From assembly GCF_042477335.2 (NCBI RefSeq), contig NC_091249.1, forward strand, positions 50,824,001 to 50,888,000: DNA of 64,000 nt, read 5' to 3'. The notes under the pieces are model-generated. The model saw only the letters and a program-made list of their open reading frames with translations. It did no database searches and had not been told where the DNA came from. Origin of the DNA: Ovis canadensis (taxonomy: Eukaryota > Chordata > Mammalia > Artiodactyla > Bovidae). Below are positions 44,031 to 54,560 of this stretch, in pieces; position 1 is the stretch's first letter, and the number at the start of each line of letters is the position of its first letter. Made by a program: the position numbers and the translations under genes.

Positions 44031-46095
44031 TTGATTGCCCAGTCAAGTCGGTGTAAAATTAACTTTCACAGAGGCTTCCAGTGGCCAGCTCGCCATCTCT
44101 TAACTTTTAATTATGAGTCAGTGTGTTTCCTCTTGCAACTGACAATGACAGTAGGGCTTTAGCCCCTTGGAACTGAAACATCCCTGACTGAGGTCATCAG
44201 AACTTTCAAAAGGTTCAGAGTCTAGGAATCCGCCAGGGCCAGGGGATGTTCCCAGATGTGACCAAACCAACGGGCCCAGCATCTGGAGCCTGCAGTCCTT
44301 CCACTGAAGTTGGAGGTCCTACCAAAAGCTCCTGCTCCCGTGACTTAAACCCACACCACTGCTTCTTCAATTCCCCTCTCTCCCCGGGGTCTCTCCCTCT
44401 GGTTCCTGCCACTCACGCCTCAGGGGCCCATGGAAAGCGCTGCCCCCTTTATGTCCTGGCTCCTGTGTGAATAACCTTTTTCTTTGCATCCCCGTGCACA
44501 ACTTTGTACAGCGGGATTTGACAAAGGTATACATGCAGAGAAATCAGGAGCCGTGGGCTGGGCCCAGCCCGATGGGTTCCTCCAGCTCCCATAGCAGCCC
44601 CTGGGCCTTGATCACCAGCTGTGGCTGGTACTCTCGCGTTCCTGGTCCACTTGCCTCTAGGCGGCAGGCGGGGCAGCTTTCCCAGCCCCTGCCAGGCACT
44701 CCTCACCAAGTGTCTGGCTGCCTTGATGGGCCTGCCCCACAACGAAGGCCCCACCTCTGCATTGCCCTCACCTTTGCAGAGTGGCACACCAGAGACGGCT
44801 TTGTCTCCCCCAGGGTTGTGGCTTTACCCCTGCCAGCTTGGGTGGATGACACTGGGATGTTTTCCCCCGTGTGGGCCGGTGATGCCAGCGATTCACTTGT
44901 CACCATGTCACACTCCCCACCACCCAGAGCAGCCAGACCCCGCCTGCAGGCTACAGGCTCTGCAGAGAGGGAGAGAGAAACAGGAGTTAAATCTTAGCTC
45001 TTGAGCTCCCAAAGGCCCAGGTACCATCATAAACAGTAAATTCAGAATACTGTCTCTGCCCAGTGCGTTTTTGGCCTTTGCCACAGATAGATGAGGTTAA
45101 AAATTCTGTCTGGCTGGGAAAGAAAGAGGGTGTATGGAATGAAATGGGTGAGCTGGGCTCTGCTGAGTGGGGAGAGGAGGGAATCCCTGAGTGGGGGCAG
45201 CTGCGGAGGATCAGCCTCTTAGCGGAGTTGACTGCAGGGGTACCTGAGCCTTGTTTCCTGGCTAAGTGAGACCCCCAGGTCCCCTGTGCCCTGACAAGGT
45301 GTGCTGACTGTACACAGGAGGTGAGCGGTGGCCCACAGCGAGGGCCCTGAGACAGACCAGTGAGCTTCCCAGCCTGGGAGAAACCTGGGCAGCAGCCAAG
45401 TCCCCCAGGAGGGCTTGGAGGGGCTTCCTAGTCATGACAAGGAAAGGCCACTGCCAAAACCATCTTGGCCTTTACAAGCAGGGACCAGATGGGGACACAG
45501 ACACCTCATTGGCAGCCAACACTGAAGGGAGATGACAGCCAAGAGCCAGATGTCCCCGCATATGTCTTGGGGGTGTCAGCAGGGCAGACACTAACCTATG
45601 ACCCATCTGCCACCTCCCACCTAGGTTGAGAAACCACCCACATTTGCTGGAATCTAGGGACTGGGAGATGGGGGAGGGAGAACCCTGGAACAACTGAGTA
45701 TAAACCCTAATTGCTTAACTGACCCAGACTTTTTTCTGCTGCTGGGCAAGAAATGGGGGTTTGAAACAAAGAAGAATATAGATAATAGGAACATGAGGTT
45801 TTGGCTTTGGCAGCCTTGGGTTAGTGGCCTGAATAGTCATACCAACAACAAACGGCTTAACTCGGGACTGGGGTCACGACAGGAGCCCATGATGAGTGAG
45901 GAGGAAGGAAGGAGGCAGGCAGGGAAGCTGGGTGAGCTGCTGGTCTGAGAGGAGAGGCCTGGAGTCGGCTGCTGGACAGAGGGAGGCACCCTTGTGTAGG
46001 CACCGGGAGGGGTGAGGGGGAAAGGGGCAGGGGGAGGTGGTGGATCAACTCCAGGGTCCTCGGCAAGTCTCTAAGCTCTCTGAGCCCCCAGGGTG
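44031..46095. other. 2-kb non-repetitive gene-free tract
   Basis: No repeat is recognised over most of it. 44050-44165 has an AP-1-like TGAGTCA and a TAATTA word in complex sequence and may be regulatory. No exon chain is supportable. Confidence 0.35.
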
Positions 46096-46099
46096 TCTG

Positions 46100-46316
46100 T
46101 GTTTTAGTCACTCAGTCATGTCTCACTCTTTGTGACCCCATGGACTGTAGCCCACCAGGCTCATCTGTCCTTGGGATTCTCTAGGCAAGAATGCTGCAGT
46201 GGGTAGCCTTTCCCTTCTCCAGGGGATCTTCCCAACCCAGGGATCGAACCCATGTCTCTTACATCTCCTGCACTGGCAGGCAGATTCTCTACCACCAGCA
46301 TCACCTGGGAAGCCCC
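46100..46316 (-). repeat. Bov-tA SINE
   Basis: Reverse-oriented, from 'gtgttttagtcactcagtca' to 'ccagcatcacctgggaagcc'. It forms an opposed pair with the next element. Confidence 0.88.
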
Positions 46317-46384
46317 TGAGGACCCAAAACAGGGTGAGCTCTGTGGATCCTGCCTGACACACACCTTTCCCCGCATGACTGTCA

Positions 46385-46585
46385 TCTCCCTGGTATGGTA
46401 AGGAATCTGCCTGCAATGCAGGAGACGTAAGAAACATGGGTTCGATCCCTGGGTTGGGAAGATCCCCTGGAGAAGGAAATGGCAGTCCACTCCAGTATTC
46501 TTGCCTGGGAAATCCCATGGACAGAGGACCCTGGCAGGCTACAGTCCATGGGGTCTCAAAGAGTCAGACATGACTGAGCGACTAA
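46385..46585 (+). repeat. Bov-tA SINE
   Basis: Plus-oriented copy with a shortened head. It ends '...catgactgagcgactaaaac' directly before a CA microsatellite. Confidence 0.88.
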
Positions 46586-46655
46586 AACACACAGACACAC
46601 AGACACACAGACAGACACACACACACACACACACAGACAGACGCACACACACACC
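46586..46655. repeat. compound (CA)n / (ACAG)n microsatellite
   Basis: It grew from the A/C-rich tail of the preceding Bov-tA. It mixes CACACA with CAGACA units and is probably variable in length. Confidence 0.92.
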
Positions 46656-46954
46656 TCTCCCAGTAGTTCAGGCAGAGCTGACCCTGGCCTCTAACTTTAG
46701 GCATGGGTATGTATGTGATATGCCCCTGGTTGACAACACTATATTCTTATCAGCCATATTCTGGCTATATTCTGTTGGAGCTATTTGCTTTGTTAGAACT
46801 TTATTGGCAAAGAGAAACTGGCTCTCCCAAGGTGGTGAGCAGTGAGTTTGCAGCCTGCAGCTGCTGGGGCACCTCCATGAAGAGGTAGGTTTGTCTGAGA
46901 ATGATTCCAACTCAGAGGAAAGCAGAGCTGAAAGATGAGAGAAATGGAGTCTGT

Positions 46955-47266
46955 CTCAGTCAGCTCAGCTGCTATAACAAAACACTATAGACTGTGGCTT
47001 GAACAACAGACATTTATTTCTCACAGCACTGGAGGCTGAGAATCCACCATCAAGGTGTTGACAAAGTAGAGACAGAGAGAGAGAGGGACAGCCAGCATTC
47101 TTGTGCTTCTTCTTAGAAGGATTCTAAGCCTATGGTATCATCTTTATGGCCTCACTTAACCTTGATTACTTCCATTAAGGCCCTATCTTTAAATACAGTG
47201 ACATTAGGGTTTGGGGTTTCAAGATGTAAATTATGGAGGACACAAACATCCAGTCCCTAACAAAGT
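46955..47266 (-). repeat. MaLR (MST/MLT1-type) LTR remnant
   Basis: 'cagctgctataacaaaacac' at the start and 'ggaggacacaaacatccagt' at the end are the reversed edges of a MaLR LTR. This is an old non-coding copy. Confidence 0.75.
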
Positions 47267-47316
47267 TCTAAAAACATGGTTTGTACTACCCCTGGATCCA
47301 GCTATGCCTTCCCACT

Positions 47317-47981
47317 GACTTTTCAGCTACATAAGTCATTCCATTCTAGACCGGTGTAGCTTGGGTTTCTGTAAGTTGCAAAAGAGAGTTCTGCGACAAC
47401 TGTCATACTTATTAGACATGTCTGTGCTCAGCACATGACATATGTGGAAGAAGCATTCGTTTGGTCCTAGGGAAAAGGTGAAAATATTTAACGTGGGGAG
47501 GGGAAGCAGTCAGGAGAGAGTCGACGAGGAAAGGCATGGCATGGGAGGGAAGGAAGGATTCAGAATGGCAAAGGGACAAAAGAAGTGTTATTTGGGGGGA
47601 AATCAAGAAGAGGGAAAACAAACCAAGACTTATTGTTGGAAATGTTTGGTTCCCAGCAAACTGAGTTCTTGTTTGCTGTGTGGTATTAAAGGATAGAGAC
47701 TTTGTGGATGTGAGCCCCTAGAGTGGGCTAGGGGCTGCGGGCAGGCTGGTGAGGCCACAAGGCTGGCAGGCATGCTGAGCTCGAGTGAGAGCTTCCCATG
47801 GGCTGCTTCTCCCTCCCGATGTAAACATTCTCACCTTTTCTCCGGGGACCAAATTAACACTTCTTCCACATATGTCATGCGCTAAGCACAGACATGTCTA
47901 ATAAGTATGACGGTTGTCACAGAACTCTGAAATCCAAACTATGTTGGTCTAGAATGGAATGGCTTACGTAGCTAGAAAGTC
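47317..47981. repeat. long inverted repeat (arms 193 and 179 bp, spacer 293 bp)
   Basis: The left arm (47317-47509) is the reverse complement of the right arm (47803-47981) at roughly 80-85% identity over most of the length. There is a perfect 27-bp stretch (left copy 47402-47428) and a 15-bp insertion in the left arm near 47371. The spacer (47510-47802) does not pair. If transcribed, the arms would fold into a long hairpin. The arms do not match a transposon that I know. The alternatives are an unrecognised element with long terminal inverted repeats or a local inverted duplication. Confidence 0.85.
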
Positions 47982-48089
47982 CATGGACTTTCCATCCAAG
48001 AGGGTCAGGGTGGGATGGCAGGGTGGCGGGTGCTGCAAACTGCCCTGTGCTTCACTGCAGATTGCCCTTGTTTCTGATACATCCTTAAT

Positions 48090-48266
48090 ATATATTTTTA
48101 ATAATTTTATTTACTTATTTGAGACTGTGCTGAGTCTTCATTGAGGTGTGTGGGCTAATTATGACACATGGGTTTAGCTGTCCTACTTAGCATGTGGGTC
48201 TTCCTGGACTAGGGACTGAACCTGGTGCAGGCAGATTCTTAACCACCGGACCACCAGCGAAGTCCC
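48090..48266 (-). repeat. CHR-type tRNA SINE
   Basis: Reverse-oriented, from an AT-rich tail ('attttatttacttatttgag') to 'ggaccaccagcgaagtccc'. Confidence 0.75.
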
Positions 48267-48279
48267 AAGACATCGTTTG

Positions 48280-48790
48280 AAAGAAGCAGATCAGATTGGT
48301 TCTCTTCCCTGCTTCTCCTCCTCTCACCCCTCACTTCCCATCACACAGAATGAAGGGCAGACATGCCCGTTCTCCATGCCTTCCCGAGCCCACTGCCCCT
48401 GCACACACCACACTGCGGCCCACTGGGCCCCTTCACTGTGTTCTCACGAGTCATCCCACCGCCAGCCCCTTCACCTGGAAAGCCTTCTCCACTGACTTTT
48501 GCCTTCAACTCCTTCTCCTCATCTGAGACTCAGTCCCGTGTCTCCTCCTCAGAGAAGTCTTCCTGGATTGCCTCCCCAGCAGCCCTGAGGCTCCACACAG
48601 GGTTCTGTGCTATAGTTCTTACCAGCACTCACTGCCATCGCGTTACTGCCCTGTGTGTGGTGTCCGTGCCCGTGGGCTGGGGCCTCGCCTCAGCTGAGCT
48701 CACTGCTGCACCCTGTTCCAGGACAGAGCCCAGCACAGACAGACTCTCAGTAGAGGCCGTGCCCGGACAGCACCACCTTAGAGAGCTCTG
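48280..48790 (+). repeat. L2 LINE 3' region
   Basis: 'cagagaagtcttcctggatt' and the surrounding C/T-rich text follow the L2 3' part. A 245-codon frame across this L2 and the next L1 is an artefact of both. Confidence 0.6.
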
Positions 48791-48865
48791 TGCCAAGCAC
48801 CAGGTAGAGTCTCCAGGTTACAAACCCGGATGTGTAAGGATGGTCTCAGGTTTTCAAAAACTGAA

Positions 48866-49092
48866 CTTAATCTTTAAAAAAAATTTTTTTCTTTTGTATT
48901 GCAGCATAGATGGTGACCGATGTTGTGTTAGTGTCCGCTGTGCAGTTATACATTGTATCACTGAATCGAGTGACTCAGCTATACATTTACATGTATATAT
49001 TCCTTTTCAAATTCACTTCCCATTTAAGCTATTACAGAATATTGAAGAGAGTTCCCTGTGCTATACAGTAGGTCCTTGTTGGTTATCTATTA
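48866..49092 (-). repeat. ruminant L1 3' fragment
   Basis: 'gttccctgtgctatacagta' near 49050 is the reversed L1 3' region. Confidence 0.7.
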
Positions 49093-49364
49093 TTTTTTAA
49101 TTAATTAATTTATTTATTTTTGGTTGTGCTGGGTCTTTGTTGCTGCGTGTGGGCTGCTGCTAGCTGCAGGGCATGGGGTTTTCATTGGGGTGACTTCTCT
49201 TATTGGAGAGCATGGGCTCTGGGGCATGTGGGCTCAGAAGTCGCGGGGCATGGGCTTAGCTGCCCCTTAACACGTAACATCTTAGCTCCTGGATCAGGAA
49301 TGGAACCTGTGTCCCCTGCACTGGCAGGCAGATTCTTAACCCCTGGACCACTAGGGAAGTTCCT
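49093..49364 (-). repeat. CHR-type tRNA SINE
   Basis: It runs from the (TAAT)n/(TTTA)n tail, through 'ttggttgtgctgggtctttg', to the reversed head 'ggaccactagggaagttcc'. It joins the L1 fragment end to end. Confidence 0.85.
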
Positions 49365-49519
49365 CTATTTTAAATATAGTAGTGTATACATGTAAAACTG
49401 AACTTAATCTTGTCTTAGTCTCCGCTATAGTAAACTCAGGATAAGCGTAGTCATTTCGGGGTGTTCTTGGTCAATTCTGGGTCTCTTATGTCACTTGTCG
49501 GTCCCTCCTTTTCACTAGT

Positions 49520-49723
49520 GTGTTCAGTCAGTCCTGTCTGACTCTTTGTGACCCCATGGACTGTAGCCCACCAGGCTCCTCTGCCCTTGGGCTTTTCCCG
49601 GCAAGAATATTGGAGCAGGTGGCCATTTCCTGCTCCAGAAGGTTTTCCTGACCCAGGGATCAAACCTGCATGCATTTTCTTCATTGCAGACAGATTCTTT
49701 ATTGATGAGCCACGGGGAAGCCC
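49520..49723 (-). repeat. Bov-tA SINE
   Basis: Reverse-oriented, from 'gtgttcagtcagtcctgtct' to 'gatgagccacggggaagccc'. Confidence 0.88.
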
Positions 49724-51118
49724 CTTTGCAAACCTATGGTGGGTTTGAGTCAAACCTGTGGTGGAGGAGGGACCCACACCTCCTCCTTGACTGGGGCTGA
49801 GCTCACCCCATCCAGGCTGTGTCCGCCTTTCCGAGTTCTCCACCTCCGCACTGGCTCTCACTGAGGTCCACAGTCCTGCCTGGCCCTGGGTCCACCCCCT
49901 GCCACAGGCCCCTTCCTGGCTACTGAGGTCCCCCCATCATGATCGGGGCCACTCTGGTGACTGTCTCACACCAAGACAAGCATTCTGCCTGCAGGGGCAC
50001 ATGGGCACCCTCTGCCCTGCTCTAAGCCTGACTGTACCGACTTCTGCAAAAGGAGTTTCTGATGTCTTGCTGGCTGGGGGCCAAGTAGGTGGGAAGGGGT
50101 CTCTGTGGGCCTTGATGCCCCCCAGGTCTCATCTCAGAAGTGAGGTTCAGTCCCACTGCCCTGGGATCCCCAAACGCCACACCAGGCCAGCTCTGCCTTC
50201 CCTGTTCCTCCGTCTCACTCTGGGGCTCTCCCCAGCCTGGTCTTTCTCTGTCTTGTTGCTTGTGGCATACATGTTAGTCTTGGGCCCTCCAGGACTCCCT
50301 GAGGTCCTCGGAGTATGGAAATGTGGAGAGGAAGGGAGGGCAGGAGGAACGCCACCCTCTCTCCCCCACCCCCGTGGAGAACCATCACTCCTACTGGTCA
50401 GGATGGACACCTGGGGGAGCAATCTGAGGGGTCTTGGGTGCCAGCCCTGAGGGAGCCAGGCTCCTACTGTCAGGGATGTGTTGAGGGGTGAGAGGCCCAA
50501 CAGTGGGCTTCATCTCACTTTAAGCAGCTGCAGGACCAAACCGGGTTCCGGGTTTCAACAAGATGGAGGCTGCAATGCAGCTCTGCTCCAGGTCTAAGCT
50601 CCTGGGGTGAGGTGGCAAACAGCATAACCCCGAGCACCCGCGCAGCTGCAGGCGGAGTCTCAGTGCCCACCCAGCCATCCCATTTCACTTCATTGACTCC
50701 TCATCAGATTTTCCATCTCAGCCTCCAGCCTCCACAGTGCGTTGCTCAATTCCCCTCTCTCTTCTGCAATTTATTATTTAAGTCTGCAGAATGACTGGGG
50801 TGAGGCGGCACTTCCTGGGAGACGCTGCAGTGGAGAAAAGAGACCTGCCTTGCTGGGAGGGGACTGGCACCTGGCCTGGAACCAGGGTGTCTCAGGGAGA
50901 CAGCTGAGGCCAGATGCGGGCCCAGGGACATGAACTCAGTCCCAGGGCAGGCTCTCTGGTCAGACAGCACCCATCCAGGGTGGCCTTTGCAGGGGGAACA
51001 TTCTACCTTTGCCCCATTCAGTCCACCCTCTGGGGCCTGCCAGTCAGACTCCAAGAGTGATAGGGACAAAGTAATGATTTGATTAAAGGTGATTAAATAG
51101 TTAATCCCACTAGGGGAC
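49724..51118. other. non-repetitive gene-free tract
   Basis: No interspersed repeat is recognised. The longest frames (149 and 117 codons) overlap on opposite strands near 50001-50500 and show no domain. Confidence 0.4.
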
Positions 51119-51648
51119 TGTAAGTAGAAAAAAATATGGGAGACCCCTGTAAATTACTCAAGAAAGCAGGTTTGCTTAACCCCCAAACCAAGCAGGCTTG
51201 CTTAGCAACAGAACCATGCACCAGAAGCAGGAGACGTGCCCTCAGACAATAAAACAACGGTGGCAGGAGCCCCACATCCTGTCCAGTGAGCTCAGCAAGT
51301 TAATGGCATGCTCTCTGCACACATCAAAAACAATAATTTGTGGACCTAGCTTGACTGTGTAGGGACTGCCATACCTGGAGGAGGAGCTCGTGATGGAAGC
51401 ATGACATCCACTTGAGAAAGATAGAGAAGGTCTTCTCCCCCTCCCCACTTTTCATCTGATTATGAAACTGTGGCCCAGTAAGTTCTTGGGCCATGGTATT
51501 TCTCGCCTGCCCACTTGTAAACCTCACAAGCATCCTATTTTAATAAATCACATCTTATCTATCCCTTTGCCTCTCGCTGAATTCTTTTCTGTGTTGAGAC
51601 ACAAAGAACTGTGGTACTGGAGCTCTTCGGAGCTTCCCTGAAATGACA
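51119..51648 (+). repeat. probable solo LTR of a ruminant endogenous retrovirus
   Basis: The segment may start TG (51119) and end CA (51647-51648). It has a poly(A) signal AATAAA at 51542-51547, followed by 'tatccctttgcctctcgctg', which looks like an R-U5 region. No gag, pol or env sequence flanks it, so it would be a solo LTR left by recombination between two LTRs. Borders are tentative and I found no clear target-site duplication. Confidence 0.5.
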
Positions 51649-51754
51649 CCAAATGGTTTCAAGATGATTTGAGATGCAGAGGCCCAGCCGCCAGGCAGCC
51701 ACCAGGCAGGCAGGCCTGTGTTGTGTGGTTCCCAGGGATTTAGAGAAAATCAAC

Positions 51755-51951
51755 TGGGCTTCCCTGGTGGCTCAGCTGGTAAAGAATCCGCCTGCAATGT
51801 GGGAGAACTGGGTTTGATCCCTGGGTTGGGAAGATCCCCTGGAGAAGGGAAAGGCTACCCACTCCAGTTTTCTGGCCTGGAGAATTCCATGGACTGTACA
51901 GTCGATGGGGTTGCAAAGAGTCGGACACGGCTGAGCGACTTTCACTTTCCT
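51755..51951 (+). repeat. Bov-tA SINE, near consensus
   Basis: It starts 'gggcttccctggtggctcag' and ends '...gctgagcgactttcactttc'. It has few changes from consensus, so it is probably one of the youngest SINEs in the window. Confidence 0.92.
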
Positions 51952-52074
51952 CAAACTGCTTTTAGAAACCAGGAGATTTAATATACACACCTGGATTTAG
52001 CTTCTCCTGCAAAACTGGTCAGCTCTGAGCTGCTCTCCATAGTGTGGTTGCAGCAAGGTTTGGAAAGTGCCTGC

Positions 52075-52335
52075 GTGGGCCTTAGCCATAGTCCTGCCTC
52101 TGCTCTCCTGGGGTCTGTGCCACCCCTGGGGAGTCTGGCTTTGAGACCCCTGCTCAGTGTCAGCTCCCTCCCTCCCTCTCATCTGTATTGTGTGTTTCTA
52201 GAGGACAAGAACTCTCTCTCCTCCCATATTCCCTGGACATTACTTATTGCAATGCCCGGCCCAATACCTGGCATATAGAGGGACTGAATAAATACATTTT
52301 CAATGAGCAGTTGAATAAATGAGTGAACAAATGGG
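52075..52335 (+). repeat. L2 LINE 3' end
   Basis: 'tggcatatagagggactgaa' and the terminal 'gttgaataaatgagtgaac' are the L2 3' terminus. Confidence 0.65.
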
Positions 52336-52829
52336 GGTGACCCCTGCCCATTGTTAGGAGGTTGAATGCCATTTGAAAAGGTGAGTCTGAACTGCAGGTT
52401 AAGGAAGCAGAGGGACAGAGGTGGGGGCACCCAGAGGACTCTGGGGCACCTGGGGTGAGGTGGGGATGAGGCAAGGCAGTCTCTCAGGAGTGGCTGGAAG
52501 GCCATGCTGAAGAGCTGAGATTTATTGTCCAATCACCTGAGCTTAAAAAACTACCATCCAGGGACCACTGCAGACCCAGTCAATCAGACTTTTGAAGGCG
52601 GGAAGCAACCTCTGTTTTAAAAAATGTTTTCCTCCACTAAGGGGTCATGGAGCCTCAACAGGCCTGGAACCTGGGCCATGTGACCGGGGGGTGGTGATCT
52701 GCGCCACAGTCTGCTGCTATGTCCAACTCCACCTGCCCCCCTCCCCCAGGGCTGGGGAGTCTCTAAAGCTACCTGTCACCCTTCCAAGTGGTGATCTGGC
52801 CCTGTGTCCATCATAGCCACTCACCACAG
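52336..52829. other. gene-free tract
   Basis: No repeat or gene is recognised. Confidence 0.35.
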
Positions 52830-53110
52830 TTTTGGTAAGTTTTAGAAGGAGGTATGAAATGACTGCGTTTGTTTTGCCCAAGAAAAATCCATTTATAAAG
52901 TGCAGCACTTGTTTAAGAAAAAAAACAACAGCTATTGACAAAATATAAAAAAAATAAAGCAGCAGCTCCTTAAAAGGACCCTGTCCGATAATTTGATTTT
53001 TTTCCCCCTTCTTCCTTCAAAGGCCAGAATGACACAATCAATCTTGCCATTCCATAGGCTGCCTCGTTACAGCTCTTGCTTAAATGGAAGAAAATAACAT
53101 GGAAAGAAAA
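52830..53110. promoter_or_regulatory. candidate conserved non-coding element
   Basis: AT-rich, complex, non-repeat DNA: 'aatccatttataaagtgcag', 'ccgataatttgatttttttc', 'cacaatcaatcttgccattc'. It sits between GC-rich stretches and has the same texture as the block at 41.4-41.7 kb. Confidence 0.27.
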
Positions 53111-54560
53111 AGAGGTACCATCTGCACCCCCATCACCTCCTGCCCCACGGTGGGTCCTGCTGGTTTTCCACCCTGGCCTTCTTGTCTAGCTGGCAGTCCA
53201 GTGCTGGCCTGCCCACCCACTCCAGCTGTGCTCTCCAGATGAGATCCGCGTGCCTGGTCAACTTAGGGCGTCTCCTGCCAATCCCCACACCCCTCAGGCC
53301 CTGTGGGGACCCTGTTGTGTCCCCTAGCCCATGAGGAGGTTCTCAGATTTCTCATCATGATGCCTCATCCAAGTCACTGATGTTTTTCGTGAGAAAAGCA
53401 CAGAGCAGGACACGTGTGTGCTGAGAGGAGACACACTTTGCACACACAAGGGAACCCACACAGCAGGTAGGTACACAGATGAAGGGGGCTCCTCTACCCC
53501 CAGTTCAAGACCCCCTTCCCTGAATGGTGCTCCCTTTTGGGCTGCCACCCATTCCCTGGGGGCCTGTCCCACCTTTGGTGGCATCACCCCCGCCTTCACA
53601 ACAGGTACGATTCAAACCAGTTTAGAAGGCCACCTGCATCCTCGGCCAAACCACGGCACCTCTCTCAGTTTCTCCACCTGGAGAGTCAGGCCAGTAACAC
53701 ACAGAGGTTGTTGTGAGGATTGAAGGAGCAGCCACCTGTAGCAGTAATAATAATATTTAATAACTGAGCACTAGCACACTGCCTAATCCTGACTTAATAT
53801 TTTCTGACATTATTGAATGAAATCTTCAGTTTATATGATTTCTAGCCTCATTTCACAGCTAAGAAAATAGGTATAGAGAAGTTAGGTTGATTGCCTGTGG
53901 TCTCATTTCTAGTAAAAGGGAAGAGGTTGTAGGAGCAGGGGAGGTTAAGGAGAGCTTTCCAGAGTCTATACTTCTTGCTCGTGAGTTCCTGTTTCCATCT
54001 GGAAGGGTCCTCAGTGAGCACCGTCTTCATGGGGAGGGCAGTGATGGCACCTGCCTCCCATAATGGAAGCCCGAGGGCTGTGTGTCCCATGCTGTGGGGC
54101 CAGGAGTGAACTCAACTGTGAACCTCAACCCAGCCCGCAGTCGCTGGTGCTCCTAGACCTGATGCCCATCACCTCCTGTGGATTCTGGGAGCCCCAAATA
54201 TACCCTCCCTTTTGCTTAATATAGGCAGTCCCTCTCTGTAACTTGCAATCCCAGGTGGTAATAACACCAAGAGTTGCCATTAGTGTCTTGGGCACTTACT
54301 ATATCCTGAATCCTGAAATAAAGAGCTTTATAGACATAATTGCATCATTCTCACACACCCCATGACTCTATATTTTACAGGTGAGGAACCCGAGGATCAT
54401 ATACACTTAGATTCTTGCCCAGCATTACACAGCTAGAAAGGGCAGCTTTCAACTTGGTTCAAACCCCAAGTTGCACAAACATGAAGCGCTGTTATGTGCT
54501 TACTAAACGTTGGCTTTAGCACCACACCACCTCTGTATACTTGCATGCTTTATGTCCTTT
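53111..54560 (+). repeat. tract with two MIR remnants
   Basis: MIRs lie at about 53745-53910 ('gcctcatttcacagctaaga') and 54270-54450 ('attttacaggtgaggaaccc'). The remainder is unassigned; no gene. Confidence 0.5.

Noticed and set aside
48363-49100. 245-codon frame
   Set aside because: It runs from an L2 3' region into a reversed L1 fragment, so it is chance openness of repeat DNA.
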